A stretch of 64,000 bases of DNA from Bacillota bacterium (lineage in GTDB: Bacteria; Bacillota; Clostridia; Acetivibrionales; DSM-1351), in NCBI GenBank assembly GCA_023444055.1, contig JAEZRV010000074.1:62001-126000 (forward strand), written 5' to 3'. This document shows, in pieces, positions 25,944 to 34,343 of this stretch. The notes beneath the pieces are model-generated. The model made no database searches, was not told where the DNA came from, and saw nothing but the letters and a program-made list of their open reading frames with translations. The position numbers were made by a program, and so were the translations under genes. Positions within the stretch are counted from its first letter, which is position 1, and the number at the start of each line of letters is the position of its first letter.

Positions 25944-25995
25944 GCCTCCACCATACACAGAAAATCATATATCGGTTTTAACTTGCAAGAAGCCT
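25944..25995 (-). pseudogene. Remnant of a DUF2461 gene 3' end
   Basis: 52 bases here match the last codons of the intact DUF2461 gene (34358-34408) with a single one-base insertion that shifts the frame. Nothing else of the gene is preserved. The rest of 25755-26174 holds no gene I can support. Confidence 0.65.
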
Positions 25996-26174
25996 CTTTT
26001 AAAACATTACACTGATTTGGTTCGAATTTTTATTATTAATTTAAAAATTAATAAAATTTTCAGAAGTATAACTAGCTTACCTTGGAGCAGTTTGTTCTCA
26101 AATTATGTTCTATATTTAAAATAAAAAGAACACTTATTAGCTCTAAAAATGTAACAAAGACTTCAGAAATAAAA

Positions 26175-27764
26175 CTACTTTTCAACATCACAACTGCCAA
26201 CCAACTTTATCAAAGTATCATTTATTTTAGGTACTCTGTCTTCATTAGTGAGAACTATTAAATAATCACCTGCAGATATAACTGTATCTCCTTTTGGAAT
26301 TATTTCGTGTTCACCGCGTTTAACTGCCACTAATAGGCAGTGTGATGGCCATTTTATATCTTTAATTGCCTTTCCATCCAATATGGATCCCATACAAATT
26401 GCGAACTCCAATATAGACTTATGTTTTTTGTTTCCGATAGCTATACCCTCACCTTGCTTATGCAAAATCTTTTCAAGCAAGGACTCATATATTGGTTTTG
26501 AACCTAAAATATCAGCTACTATATATGCTGTAATTGATACTATTGCAAGAGAAAGTAAATGATTAAAAGAACCCGTCATTTCAGTAATAAGAATAATTCC
26601 CGTTATCGGTGCTCTGACAACAGCAGTAAAGTAACCTGCCATAGCCAATATTATAAAACTATTTATATATATACTATCAAAGTGAAAGAAACGTACTAGG
26701 ACGAATCCATACACACTTCCTATTAATGCTCCGATTGCAAGTAGCGGAAGAAAAATTCCTCCTGGAGCACCTGAGCCATAGCTTACCATAGTAAATAAAA
26801 ACTTTACGAACAACAGAACCAAGAGAATTGTTATAGAAAAATTATTTGCAGTTAGAAGTGAAGTAATAAGCTCATGCCCTCCACCTAAAACCTGCGGCAG
26901 AAGAAATCCTAAGACTACTGATATTAATAAGGGTATTGTTATCCATAACTCTTTTGGAATCCATTTTATCTTTGAATATAGACCTTGTGTATTTAAAAGT
27001 GTTTTGTTAAAGAGTACACCTGATACTCCTATAATAGCTCCTAATATTATTATATAAAAATAGGAATTAAGAGGCAAAACAGATAAACTCTTGAAATTAA
27101 GAACCGGTTTTAATCCAAAAAAACCACTTGATACATAATCTGCTGATAATGCTGCTGATAGAGCAGAAAGTAAAACTAATGGAGAAAAGTTTTTGTGAAC
27201 TTCTTCCAGTGCAAACATTACTCCAGCTAGAGGGGCATTAAAGGCAGCGGCAAGACCAGCACTGGCTCCACTTGTAATAAGATATTTTTCCTCTAGTTTT
27301 ATCCTTTTGAATATTCTGCTAAAGCCTTGTCCTACAGCTGCTCCTAATTGGACTGATGGACCTTCTCGCCCTAGTGATAGTCCAGAACCTATAGACAAAA
27401 CTCCTCCTATAAATTTACCGATAATAACCTTCCACCATTTCATGTTGAGTTTTCTAAGGAGAACGCCTTCGACTTGTGGAATACCACTACCACTAATCAT
27501 AGGTTCATGTTTAATCAATATCCCAACTATAAAACTAATAATTATCAATATCCCTATCCAAAAAGGAATAAGGTATGGTCTTACTGACAATATATTGTAT
27601 ATTTTTATTAGCATTTCCATAGCTTTTTCAAGTGAATAACGATAGAATACAATTAAAAGACCACTAAAAATCCCTATTGCAATTCCTTCAAAGACAAGCT
27701 TTAATCTAAAACTGTTCCAATGAAAAAGGGTGTTATAAGTATTGTGTTTGTTTTTTGCATCCAT
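26175..27764 (-). CDS. CLC-type chloride channel/antiporter with C-terminal RCK_C domain
   Basis: A 529-residue membrane protein with the three CLC selectivity motifs: GSGIPQVEG, GREGPSVQLG (with the gating Glu) and GAPGGIFLPLL. There are about twelve hydrophobic segments across residues 1-430. The soluble C-terminus (about 445-529) looks like a TrkA-C/RCK_C domain (KDIKWPSHCLLVAVKRG, GDTVISAGDYLIVLT). RCK_C domains bind c-di-AMP in several Firmicute transporters, so such control is plausible here. The gene follows the TetR regulator by 14 bases and has a ggaggt ribosome-binding site. Confidence 0.92.
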   Translation of the reverse strand: MDAKNKHNTYNTLFHWNSFRLKLVFEGIAIGIFSGLLIVFYRYSLEKAMEMLIKIYNILSVRPYLIPFWIGILIIISFIVGILIKHEPMISGSGIPQVEGVLLRKLNMKWWKVIIGKFIGGVLSIGSGLSLGREGPSVQLGAAVGQGFSRIFKRIKLEEKYLITSGASAGLAAAFNAPLAGVMFALEEVHKNFSPLVLLSALSAALSADYVSSGFFGLKPVLNFKSLSVLPLNSYFYIIILGAIIGVSGVLFNKTLLNTQGLYSKIKWIPKELWITIPLLISVVLGFLLPQVLGGGHELITSLLTANNFSITILLVLLFVKFLFTMVSYGSGAPGGIFLPLLAIGALIGSVYGFVLVRFFHFDSIYINSFIILAMAGYFTAVVRAPITGIILITEMTGSFNHLLSLAIVSITAYIVADILGSKPIYESLLEKILHKQGEGIAIGNKKHKSILEFAICMGSILDGKAIKDIKWPSHCLLVAVKRGEHEIIPKGDTVISAGDYLIVLTNEDRVPKINDTLIKLVGSCDVEK

Positions 27765-27778
27765 TAGATTACCTCCAT

Positions 27779-28363
27779 TTATAATAACTCATACCTGTGC
27801 AGTATATCTTTCACAAGTAATTCACGATCCCCAATATCCAAACCTAAAATTATCTGTATCATAAATCCATCAAGAAGAGCGACGAAGTTTCTGGCTTTGA
27901 GTTCCGGGTTATTAGCACCCGCATCCTTAAATAATAATTGGAGCTCACTGTATAGTTCGTTATAAACATTTGTAACATCTATTGATAATATCTGTTGCAT
28001 TTCGGTATTAGAAACCATTTGAAGGATAAGCATACAGCCAGATTTTCTTTCATAATAAACCTTAACCATTTCAGATATAAGCCTTCTTAACTTTTCCAAA
28101 GGTGTGGAGGAAGAATCATGAAGTATATTTGCAGTTGTGAGTTTTATTGCTCTGAATTCCTCCATAAATGCTTTTCTGAATAAATTCTCTTTTGTTTCAA
28201 AATACCAAAAAATTATCCCTTGGCTTATACTTAACTCTTTCGCAATTTCTGATACATTAGTACCTTGATAACCCTTCTCGGAAAATTTCTTTATAGCTAC
28301 CTGTAAAATGTCGCTTCTGCGTTCTTTTGTTACTAATTCATTCTTTTCTTTATTTCGTGACAT
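27779..28363 (-). CDS. TetR family transcriptional regulator
   Basis: About 194 residues. The N-terminal helix-turn-helix is clear (ILQVAIKKFSEKGYQGTNVSEIAKEL, then SQGIIFWYFETKENLF). The C-terminal ligand-binding part is helical with no recognised subfamily. I use ATG 28363, 9 bases behind aaaggt, rather than ATG 28390, which lacks a ribosome-binding site. It is co-directional with and just upstream of the CLC channel gene, so it probably controls that gene and itself through the palindrome at 28392-28409. The inducer is unknown. Confidence 0.9.
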   Translation of the reverse strand: MSRNKEKNELVTKERRSDILQVAIKKFSEKGYQGTNVSEIAKELSISQGIIFWYFETKENLFRKAFMEEFRAIKLTTANILHDSSSTPLEKLRRLISEMVKVYYERKSGCMLILQMVSNTEMQQILSIDVTNVYNELYSELQLLFKDAGANNPELKARNFVALLDGFMIQIILGLDIGDRELLVKDILHRYELL

Positions 28364-28391
28364 TAATATTACCTTTCTTGTGATTTTCATA

Positions 28392-28409
28392 ATTGACTAA
28401 TAGCTCAAT
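28392..28409. promoter_or_regulatory. Possible TetR operator
   Basis: ATTGA and TCAAT flank an 8-base spacer directly upstream of the TetR gene. Size and position fit an autoregulatory site. Confidence 0.45.
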
Positions 28410-28457
28410 CAATAATATAACACATTATTCGTTTTTTCAAGTATACAAGTGAAACTA

Positions 28458-28507
28458 AAAGTGCTCAAACTTGTTGGTTTTGCCTTCAAAACAAGTTTGA
28501 GCACTTT
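28458..28507. terminator. Long perfect hairpin, probable bidirectional terminator
   Basis: A stem of about 18 bp (AAGTGCTCAAACTTGTT with its complement) encloses a loop of about 14 bases. It lies between the broken lipoprotein gene and the TetR operator. T tracts are short, so terminator efficiency is uncertain. Confidence 0.6.
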
Positions 28508-28589
28508 GATTGTATGTTTTAAAAATGCTACTTGCTTGAAATTCTTTCTCAGATAGCCCTAAAGAATTTACAATCAAATCACTTTTATC

Positions 28590-29180
28590 TTAGTATGCTG
28601 TTGATTTTTTATCCTTTTCATCCAGACTAGCAATTAATTCTTGATTATCCTCACCTTTATAAATTTCATTATAATTTTCACTACTAGTAAATGCATAAGT
28701 GTGTGCTCTTAGTCCTTTATCATAAAAAGATACTTGGATAAGCTTATAATTATCTGAATTTCTTAGTATTGTTAATTCAGTATCCTTTAGAGAATCGTAT
28801 TCTTTGATTAAGTCATAATTTGTTTCAGTAGCAAGTTCTATAAGTCATACTTTAACATTTGTCACTTCACCAAATATAGCTAATGTTTCAACTACTTTTC
28901 CCGAATCACATTTTACATTTATTTTTGATAGCGTTTCCAAGCCATCACCTTTATAGTTCTTAATAGCAATATTTTCAGGCCATATTACATTATCTTCGTT
29001 ATATTGCTTTTGCTTAATAACTGTCTCAGCTGCAGGTTTTACGTTTGATTCATCCTTCTTATTTGCTTCATCTTTAATACTTGCTTCTGCTTGCAATTCC
29101 GCTTTAATCTCGGTCCTCATTTCTTCATCTGGCTTTGTATTATTCTTGGAACATCCAATTAATGTTGTTAATTTCCTCAT
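28590..29180 (-). pseudogene. Broken lipoprotein gene (in-frame TGA, shortened signal peptide)
   Basis: The frame from ATG 29180 encodes 111 residues and stops at TGA 28845-28847. The same frame continues open for another 84 codons to TAA 28590 and still reads like protein (TNYDLIKEYDSL, NYKLIQVSFYDKGLRAH). A single nonsense codon therefore splits a protein of about 196 residues. The N-terminus MRKLTTLIGCS has a lipobox-like LIGC at residue 10, but the usual hydrophobic core is nearly absent, suggesting a deletion in the signal peptide. A Lys/Glu-rich linker follows. A gaggaga ribosome-binding site is intact. The family is not recognised. Confidence 0.65.
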
Positions 29181-29258
29181 TTCTTCTCCTCATAACAGGT
29201 ACAATTTCTGTTCAAGAATTTATGGCTTTTGAACTCGGATTTAATAAATATAAATAGA

Positions 29259-29308
29259 TAAAAACACTATAAATATAATCATGTAATATTATATTTATAG
29301 TGTTTTTA
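29259..29308. terminator. Perfect 21-bp hairpin terminator after darA
   Basis: The arms at 29259-29279 and 29288-29308 are exact complements with an 8-base loop and A/T-rich ends. It can act on transcripts of the minus-strand dapB-ablAB-darA operon. Confidence 0.75.
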
Positions 29309-29429
29309 TATCAATATAAATATCGATTTCTGTAATAATCTGTACCACACTATTGATTTACTTTCATTCTAATTAATTAGTCAAAGTTAAAAGGCGCTTA
29401 CAATATACTACTGTAAATAATTTTTTCAA

Positions 29430-29756
29430 TTAAAACTTCTCCATCCGCTCAACCGCAGTTACAAAAACGATAGCTCCTCCGACATTAACTTTAATTCCAC
29501 CAGTTGTCATTCTTCCTGCAAATACTCCATGATCTGATGTTTGCATATACTGCGTGCGGCTCTTTGAATTGGTTTTAATTATGTACAAAACATTTTCAAG
29601 ATCTTTATCATCTATGCCAATCATTATGGTAGTATTACCAACCTTTAAGAATCCTCCTGTTGAACAAAGCTTGGTAGTACTATATCCAGAGTTAATTAAT
29701 GTGTTTGATACCCTTTGTGCATCTTGATCATGTACGATGGCAAATATAAGTTTCAT
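29430..29756 (-). CDS. darA: Cyclic di-AMP receptor, PII-like (DarA/PstA)
   Basis: A 108-residue PII-like protein. The opening MKLIFAIVHDQDAQRVSNTL, the STGGFLKVGNTTIMIGI block and the end GGAIVFVTAVERMEKF are hallmarks of the DarA/PstA group, which binds c-di-AMP as a trimer. Downstream partners are unknown in most species. Here the start overlaps the last base of ablB, making it the last gene of an operon that itself sits behind a c-di-AMP riboswitch. This links the receptor to osmolyte production. Confidence 0.93.
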   Translation of the reverse strand: MKLIFAIVHDQDAQRVSNTLINSGYSTTKLCSTGGFLKVGNTTIMIGIDDKDLENVLYIIKTNSKSRTQYMQTSDHGVFAGRMTTGGIKVNVGGAIVFVTAVERMEKF

Positions 29757-30619
29757 TATACATCAACCTTCTTTAGCTTTTTAACCCAGATATTCATGTC
29801 CTCAAAACTTCCGCATATATGACAGTTGTTCACAAGTCTTCCGCAATAGCGGTATTCAAGTTTACTCAATGATCTATTTATACCAGGATTTATTGCCCTT
29901 GAAAGGCTGTACAAAGTACGAAACCCTTTTTGTCTAAGGTCTTCTTCCAGGTGTTGAATCAGATTTGGAAGTATTCCTTTGCCTCTATGTTCTGAGTATG
30001 TGGCACAGTCTGTAATTTCAGCGTTTAAATTATTTTTGTCCATATCAGCAGATGCAATACTAATAATATTATCATCCTCTACAGCAACTTTAAATAATAT
30101 CTGTTCGTTCATGACATTTTGTAAATAGTCACCGTTGAAAACTGGTGAGGGATAGGTTTCAAATACACTGCTAAAAAGTCTTATCATCTGTGGTATATCA
30201 CTTGTTTCTGCATTTCGGATTATATATTTGTTGTTTTTCACAATAGAAGGTCTTTTGTTTTCAATAACACATTGATGAAGGATTGCATCTTCTTCCTCCT
30301 TTTGCAAAGATAATTCTCTCTTTTTATCAAGAAAAAGTGATACACAGTAGGCATCTTCTCCATCGAAAAAGCCATTTATTATTCCTTCAATTTTGAAGCC
30401 AAAGGTTCTAAAAGGTTCTAAAAGCCGTATTCTGCAGTTTGATATTACCTTTCCGATTTCATTTTCTCTTGCAAAATTAACAATATTTATAATGGCATTT
30501 ATTGATATAGTTTGATAATCTATAATTTTCAGTCTTTCATTAGTAAAGTCAACGAGTACATTAATGTCATTTATGGTGGTATAGTAATTCTCTTTACTTT
30601 TAAGATGTAATGTGTTCAT
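29756..30619 (-). CDS. ablB: Beta-lysine N6-acetyltransferase
   Basis: AblB acetylates beta-lysine to N-epsilon-acetyl-beta-lysine, a compatible solute. The 287-residue protein has an N-terminal family-specific region (about 1-140) and a C-terminal GNAT domain (about 145-275) with the acetyl-CoA loop SEHRGKGILPNLI. It overlaps ablA by 20 bases and has a gggagg ribosome-binding site inside that gene. Pairing with a lysine 2,3-aminomutase is the defining context of AblB. Confidence 0.92.
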   Translation of the reverse strand: MNTLHLKSKENYYTTINDINVLVDFTNERLKIIDYQTISINAIINIVNFARENEIGKVISNCRIRLLEPFRTFGFKIEGIINGFFDGEDAYCVSLFLDKKRELSLQKEEEDAILHQCVIENKRPSIVKNNKYIIRNAETSDIPQMIRLFSSVFETYPSPVFNGDYLQNVMNEQILFKVAVEDDNIISIASADMDKNNLNAEITDCATYSEHRGKGILPNLIQHLEEDLRQKGFRTLYSLSRAINPGINRSLSKLEYRYCGRLVNNCHICGSFEDMNIWVKKLKKVDV

Positions 30620-31877
30620 TATATTCCTCCCTTTTGTTTAGCCGTATATTACTACGTGGAACAAGGCACACTTTTTCCTCTCGGAATAATTTCTCTAGTC
30701 CGCGGTATTTTAAGTTTTTATACTTATTGCAGAGTCCGCAATTGTGACACTGGTGGGTTTTGTCTTCTGGTTCTGCATAAGTACATAGAACTCCCTCAAA
30801 GTTTCTAAGAATAACCTTATCAGATGACTGCGAAATAAGATACTGGGGATTCACAGGGATCTTGCCACCACCGCCTGGAGCATCTACAACAAAGGTTGGA
30901 ACTGCAAAACCTGATGTATGTCCCCGAAGCATTTCTATAATCTCAATGCCCACCGATACTGGGGTCCTAAAATGCTCAATCCCTTCAGATAAATCACACT
31001 GATAAAGGTAATATGGTCTAACTCTGTTCTTAACGAGTTCTTGCACAAGGGTTTTCATTATATAAGGACAGTCATTTATTTCTTTCAACAATACAGACTG
31101 GTTACCCAATGGTATTCCAGCATTTGCAAGCATTGCACACGCTTTTCTTGATTCCTCTGTTAGTTCAGTAGGATGATTGAAATGAGTATTAATCCAAATT
31201 GGGTGAAACTTCTTGAGCATATCACAAAGTTCTTGTGTTATTCTCTGCGGCATTACAACAGGTGCCCTTGTACCAAGTCGTATAACTTCGACATGGTCAA
31301 TTGTTCTTAGACTTTCAAGAATATATTCAAGGCGTTTGTCAGAGACACATAAGGCATCACCGCCTGAGAGTAAAACGTCACGTATTTCCTTTGTCTTTCT
31401 TATATATTCTATGGCTTTTTTTATGTTAATAAGTGAAAGCTCCTTGTCGTCATTTCCTGCAAATCTTCTTCTTGTACAATGACGGCAATACATGGAACAT
31501 TGGTCAGTAATAAGCAAAAGTGCCCTATCAGGATACCTATGTGTCAAACCTGGAACAGGAGAGTCTTTAGACTCATGTAATGGATCAGTGCTGTCACACT
31601 TTGAAATTTTAGTTTCTTGAAAAGTTGGTACTGCCTGCCTCCTTATGGGGCAAATGGGGTTGCTAGGGTTCATTAAAGTAGCATAGTAGGGGGTAATTGC
31701 CATTCTAAGCTTTTTAAGGCTTGCCCGTACCCCATACCGTTCTTCTTCAGTTAAGTTAATTACTTGTTCCAATTCTTCTATTGTAGTAATTCTATTTGAA
31801 AGTTGCCATGTCCAATCGTTCCATTCCTCATCTGTAACGTTCTTCCATAAAGTTATATCTCTGTAATGTCTTTGCAT
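30600..31877 (-). CDS. ablA: Lysine 2,3-aminomutase
   Basis: This radical-SAM, PLP-dependent enzyme converts L-lysine to L-beta-lysine. About 425 residues. The iron-sulfur motif is CSMYCRHCTRR (CxxxCxxC). Family blocks LTHRYPDRALLLITDQ, LLSGGDALC and FVVDAPGGGGKIP follow, the last holding the PLP Lys. A C-terminal Cys cluster (CHNCGLCNKY) matches the zinc-binding tail of the family. I start at ATG 31877, 6 bases behind aaggag, rather than TTG 31883. It feeds AblB in osmolyte synthesis; a catabolic lysine-fermentation role is less likely given the partner. Confidence 0.94.
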   Translation of the reverse strand: MQRHYRDITLWKNVTDEEWNDWTWQLSNRITTIEELEQVINLTEEERYGVRASLKKLRMAITPYYATLMNPSNPICPIRRQAVPTFQETKISKCDSTDPLHESKDSPVPGLTHRYPDRALLLITDQCSMYCRHCTRRRFAGNDDKELSLINIKKAIEYIRKTKEIRDVLLSGGDALCVSDKRLEYILESLRTIDHVEVIRLGTRAPVVMPQRITQELCDMLKKFHPIWINTHFNHPTELTEESRKACAMLANAGIPLGNQSVLLKEINDCPYIMKTLVQELVKNRVRPYYLYQCDLSEGIEHFRTPVSVGIEIIEMLRGHTSGFAVPTFVVDAPGGGGKIPVNPQYLISQSSDKVILRNFEGVLCTYAEPEDKTHQCHNCGLCNKYKNLKYRGLEKLFREEKVCLVPRSNIRLNKREEYNEHITS

Positions 31878-31969
31878 CTGCAACTCCTTTCTAGATTTAT
31901 ATTTACTGGTTTAAGAATCTTACTTAAATTTTAAAAAATATTTATATTAAAGACTTTTCTTACACATGA

Positions 31970-32845
31970 CTATGCCCAGTTTTCAAAGTCTTTATTTGAT
32001 TTTGGTATATAATCAACGTACTTTTTGTTAAGTGAGTTTCCGTCTTTTTCAAGATAATCATTCAGTACTTTCTTCAAATTCAAAACATCACTCATTTCAA
32101 AATAACCTGATTTTTTCGCAATGAATCTGATTGCATGTATTGCTCCAAGTGCAAACGCTTTTCTAGAAAATGACTCATGAGAGATCTCAATCTTATCGTT
32201 TTCACCAATGATCATTACCTCGTGTTTTCCTACTACCCCACCTGCCCTTACGGCATGAATAGGGATTTCAGAGCCTTCATCTCCTTTACCAGATGATCGC
32301 AACCCCTTGTCAATTTCTGCAGAAATTTTGATGGCGGTTCCTGAGGGCGAATCCTTTTTATTCTTATGATGAATTTCTGTAATTTGAAAATCATAATCAT
32401 TTAAGATATTTGCTGCCAAATTGGTTAGTAGCATAAGTACATTTACACCAAGAGTAATATTGGGAGCATAAACGATTCCTGTGTGGTTCTTTTTTGCTAG
32501 CACAAACAGCTTTTTGATAGATAGTTTTGAAAAACCCGTTGTTCCAATCACTATATTCACTTTCATTGAGGAAAATATCTTAGCATTTCTCAACGCTGCC
32601 TCTGGGCTTGAGAAATCAACTACTACATCAGGTCTTGTTCTAAAAATAACCTGTTCTAAATTATCTGAGCTTTCTAAAATAATTCCGGTATCTCCGCAAC
32701 CGATTATTTCACCTAAATCCTTATCCTTTTTATCGCTATTAGAACTGCAGATAGCTGATACAAGATTTATATCATCTTGTTCCAATAAAACCTTTGCAAT
32801 TTCCTTTCCTGTCTTTCCTAGACCTGCTATACAAACTCTAATCAT
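31970..32845 (-). CDS. dapB: Dihydrodipicolinate reductase homologue
   Basis: A 291-residue DapB-like protein: N-terminal nucleotide-binding VCIAGLGKTGKEIA, then VVVDFSSPEAAL, VIGTTGF, APNITLGVN and the catalytic EIHHKNKKDSPSGTA. The C-terminus is about 25 residues longer than usual. In lysine synthesis DapB reduces the cyclic intermediate after DapA. As first gene of an operon for beta-lysine osmolytes behind a c-di-AMP riboswitch, it probably raises lysine supply under osmotic stress; another dapB may exist elsewhere. A ggaggt ribosome-binding site precedes ATG 32845. Confidence 0.88.
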   Translation of the reverse strand: MIRVCIAGLGKTGKEIAKVLLEQDDINLVSAICSSNSDKKDKDLGEIIGCGDTGIILESSDNLEQVIFRTRPDVVVDFSSPEAALRNAKIFSSMKVNIVIGTTGFSKLSIKKLFVLAKKNHTGIVYAPNITLGVNVLMLLTNLAANILNDYDFQITEIHHKNKKDSPSGTAIKISAEIDKGLRSSGKGDEGSEIPIHAVRAGGVVGKHEVMIIGENDKIEISHESFSRKAFALGAIHAIRFIAKKSGYFEMSDVLNLKKVLNDYLEKDGNSLNKKYVDYIPKSNKDFENWA

Positions 32846-32876
32846 TTATAATACCTCCATTTTATAGTCCTTGAAA

Positions 32877-32909
32877 TAAAAAAACGCTATGGAGAAGTAC
32901 CCATAGCGT
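32877..32909 (-). terminator. Terminator controlled by the c-di-AMP riboswitch
   Basis: On the minus strand ACGCTATGG and CCATAGCGT form a perfect 9-bp stem followed by seven T. It lies between the aptamer and dapB. Confidence 0.92.
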
Positions 32910-32969
32910 ATGCAAAAAATTGTGAACCAAATAAAAGGTACAATTAAAGCACATCAATCACCTTCTCTT

Positions 32970-33086
32970 CCAACGCTTACGAGATTAGCTGACGGGTTTG
33001 GGTCGAAAGATAACCCTACCAGTTACACATTACACCGGACTCACCCCATAAATTGGTTCTCCCGCTCCTTTATGGATTAAGCGTAA
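32970..33086 (-). promoter_or_regulatory. c-di-AMP riboswitch (ydaO/yuaA type)
   Basis: Read on the minus strand, the conserved blocks appear in order: ACGCTTAATCC, GGAGCGGGAGAACCA, GGGGTGAGTCCGG, TAGGGTTATCTTTCGACCC, AAACCCGTCAGCTAA and CTCGTAAGCGT. First and last blocks pair (ACGCTTA with TAAGCGT type stem). A terminator follows, so high c-di-AMP should switch off dapB-ablA-ablB-darA. Confidence 0.92.
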
Positions 33087-33130
33087 ATTTAAAAAATATT
33101 AAATTATTATTTTATTTGCTCTAAATATAT

Positions 33131-33167
33131 AAAAAGGTAGAAAGCTCTATTTAAAGAGCCTCCCACC
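33131..33167 (-). terminator. Hairpin with T tract downstream of the GGDEF gene
   Basis: On the minus strand GGTGGGAGGCTCT and AGAGCTTTCTACC pair with several G-U wobbles and are followed by five T. It ends the transcript of the GGDEF gene or of a short RNA lying at 33168-33230. Confidence 0.65.
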
Positions 33168-33243
33168 CAAGAAGCCAGATTTCTTGAAAGCATACTATGT
33201 ACGCCCAACCGTAATCGAAAATAAATATTATATTATAAGTGAC

Positions 33244-33864
33244 TCATTTACTATATTTCTTAAATAAATCATCCAAAGCCTCACGAAGCAAAAATGCTTC
33301 GGTTTTTTCAGTATCTTTTGCCAATCCAGATAGCCTGTCAACTTGTGTCTTTGTAAAATAGCTGGACTTTAAAACCATACTTTCTGCTTCGGATAAACAA
33401 ACTTTGTTCTTTCCCAGTTTCTTCGCTCTGAACATTGCACTGTCAGCAACTCTGAACAATTCAATTGCGTTTTTAGCATCTCTTGGGTAACTAGCTATTC
33501 CACAGCTTACTGTAATATATACGTTTTCAGTTCTGCTAATATCACTTAAAGTAAAAGTATTGTCAGAAAGGTATCTACGGATTTCTTCCATCTCCATAAA
33601 ACTTCTTTCGGCACCTTTTTTCACAAGTAGGAGGTTGAATTCATCACCATGTCGCGTCATTAGGTCAATACTCGCTAAATTCTGTGTGAAGACTGAAGCT
33701 AGTTTCTTTATTACTTCATCTCCAATAGGATAACCATATATTTTATTTATGTTTTCAAAATTATCAATATCAGCTACGGCAATACTAAACGGTCCATCTC
33801 CATTGGAGATTAATTCTTGAACTTTCTCATGAAATTTTTCTTTTGATACAATATTGTTTTCCAT
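33244..33864 (-). CDS. GGDEF domain protein with altered signature (HGDEF)
   Basis: About 206 residues, a nearly stand-alone GGDEF domain (about 12-160) plus a C-terminal helical region with SYFTKTQVDRLSGLAK. The family features VADIDNFENINKIYGYPIGDEVI and the late DSAMFRAKKLGKNKV are clear. The signature loop reads MTRHGDEF, one residue shorter than the usual RYGGDEF, so diguanylate cyclase activity is doubtful. I start at ATG 33864, 8 bases behind ggagga. Target and partners are unknown. Confidence 0.85.
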   Translation of the reverse strand: MENNIVSKEKFHEKVQELISNGDGPFSIAVADIDNFENINKIYGYPIGDEVIKKLASVFTQNLASIDLMTRHGDEFNLLLVKKGAERSFMEMEEIRRYLSDNTFTLSDISRTENVYITVSCGIASYPRDAKNAIELFRVADSAMFRAKKLGKNKVCLSEAESMVLKSSYFTKTQVDRLSGLAKDTEKTEAFLLREALDDLFKKYSK

Positions 33865-33870
33865 GTGCAA

Positions 33871-34343
33871 ATTCCTCCGTATAAAGTACTATATCAAATA
33901 TATATATATATGTCAACATTATTACCCGGATATAATATATAAAGGCAATATGTAGTTATATACATATTTATAGTTCTATTCAATATAAACTTTGTGACTA
34001 ATATATTTTTCAACAGGTATAAGTATTACACTTTTTCTCAAATTTTTTAAAGCTAATATAATACTATTTAGTATTTAAAATATATAAAATACATTCTGCA
34101 TGCGAAATAGTATTGAACAATATTTGCGGGCTTTGCCCTAATGGCGCATATGCGGCTATTAAAAATGAGATCCCATATTTAGATAAACTAAAACTATACA
34201 GAGTACTAACCCAACAATTGTAGGCACTATCAGAGTTTTCAGATGTTCTGCCGAATGTCACACGCCAAGTATTTTCGCAATAACTATAAACATGAGAATT
34301 GAGATTCTAAGTCAGAAATAAAGAAGTTTATCTGTATACATTA
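33871..34343. other. Gene-free stretch with a possible coding remnant
   Basis: I see no intact gene. On the plus strand an open frame without a start (about 34058-34222) reads CEIVLNNICGLCPNGAYAAIK and KLYRVLTQQL, which looks like decayed protein-coding sequence of unknown family. A minus-strand frame over the same bases is less convincing. The remainder is AT-rich. Confidence 0.35.

Noticed and set aside
25903..26124. Plus-strand open frame of 73 codons
   Set aside because: It runs antisense over the DUF2461 relic, and its translation shows no protein-like features.
28845..28847. Selenocysteine at TGA in the lipoprotein gene
   Set aside because: No convincing SECIS-type hairpin directly after the TGA, and the surrounding residues do not resemble a selenoprotein active site.
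34064..34261. Minus-strand open frame of 65 codons
   Set aside because: No ribosome-binding site; the opposite strand carries the more protein-like (but start-less) remnant.
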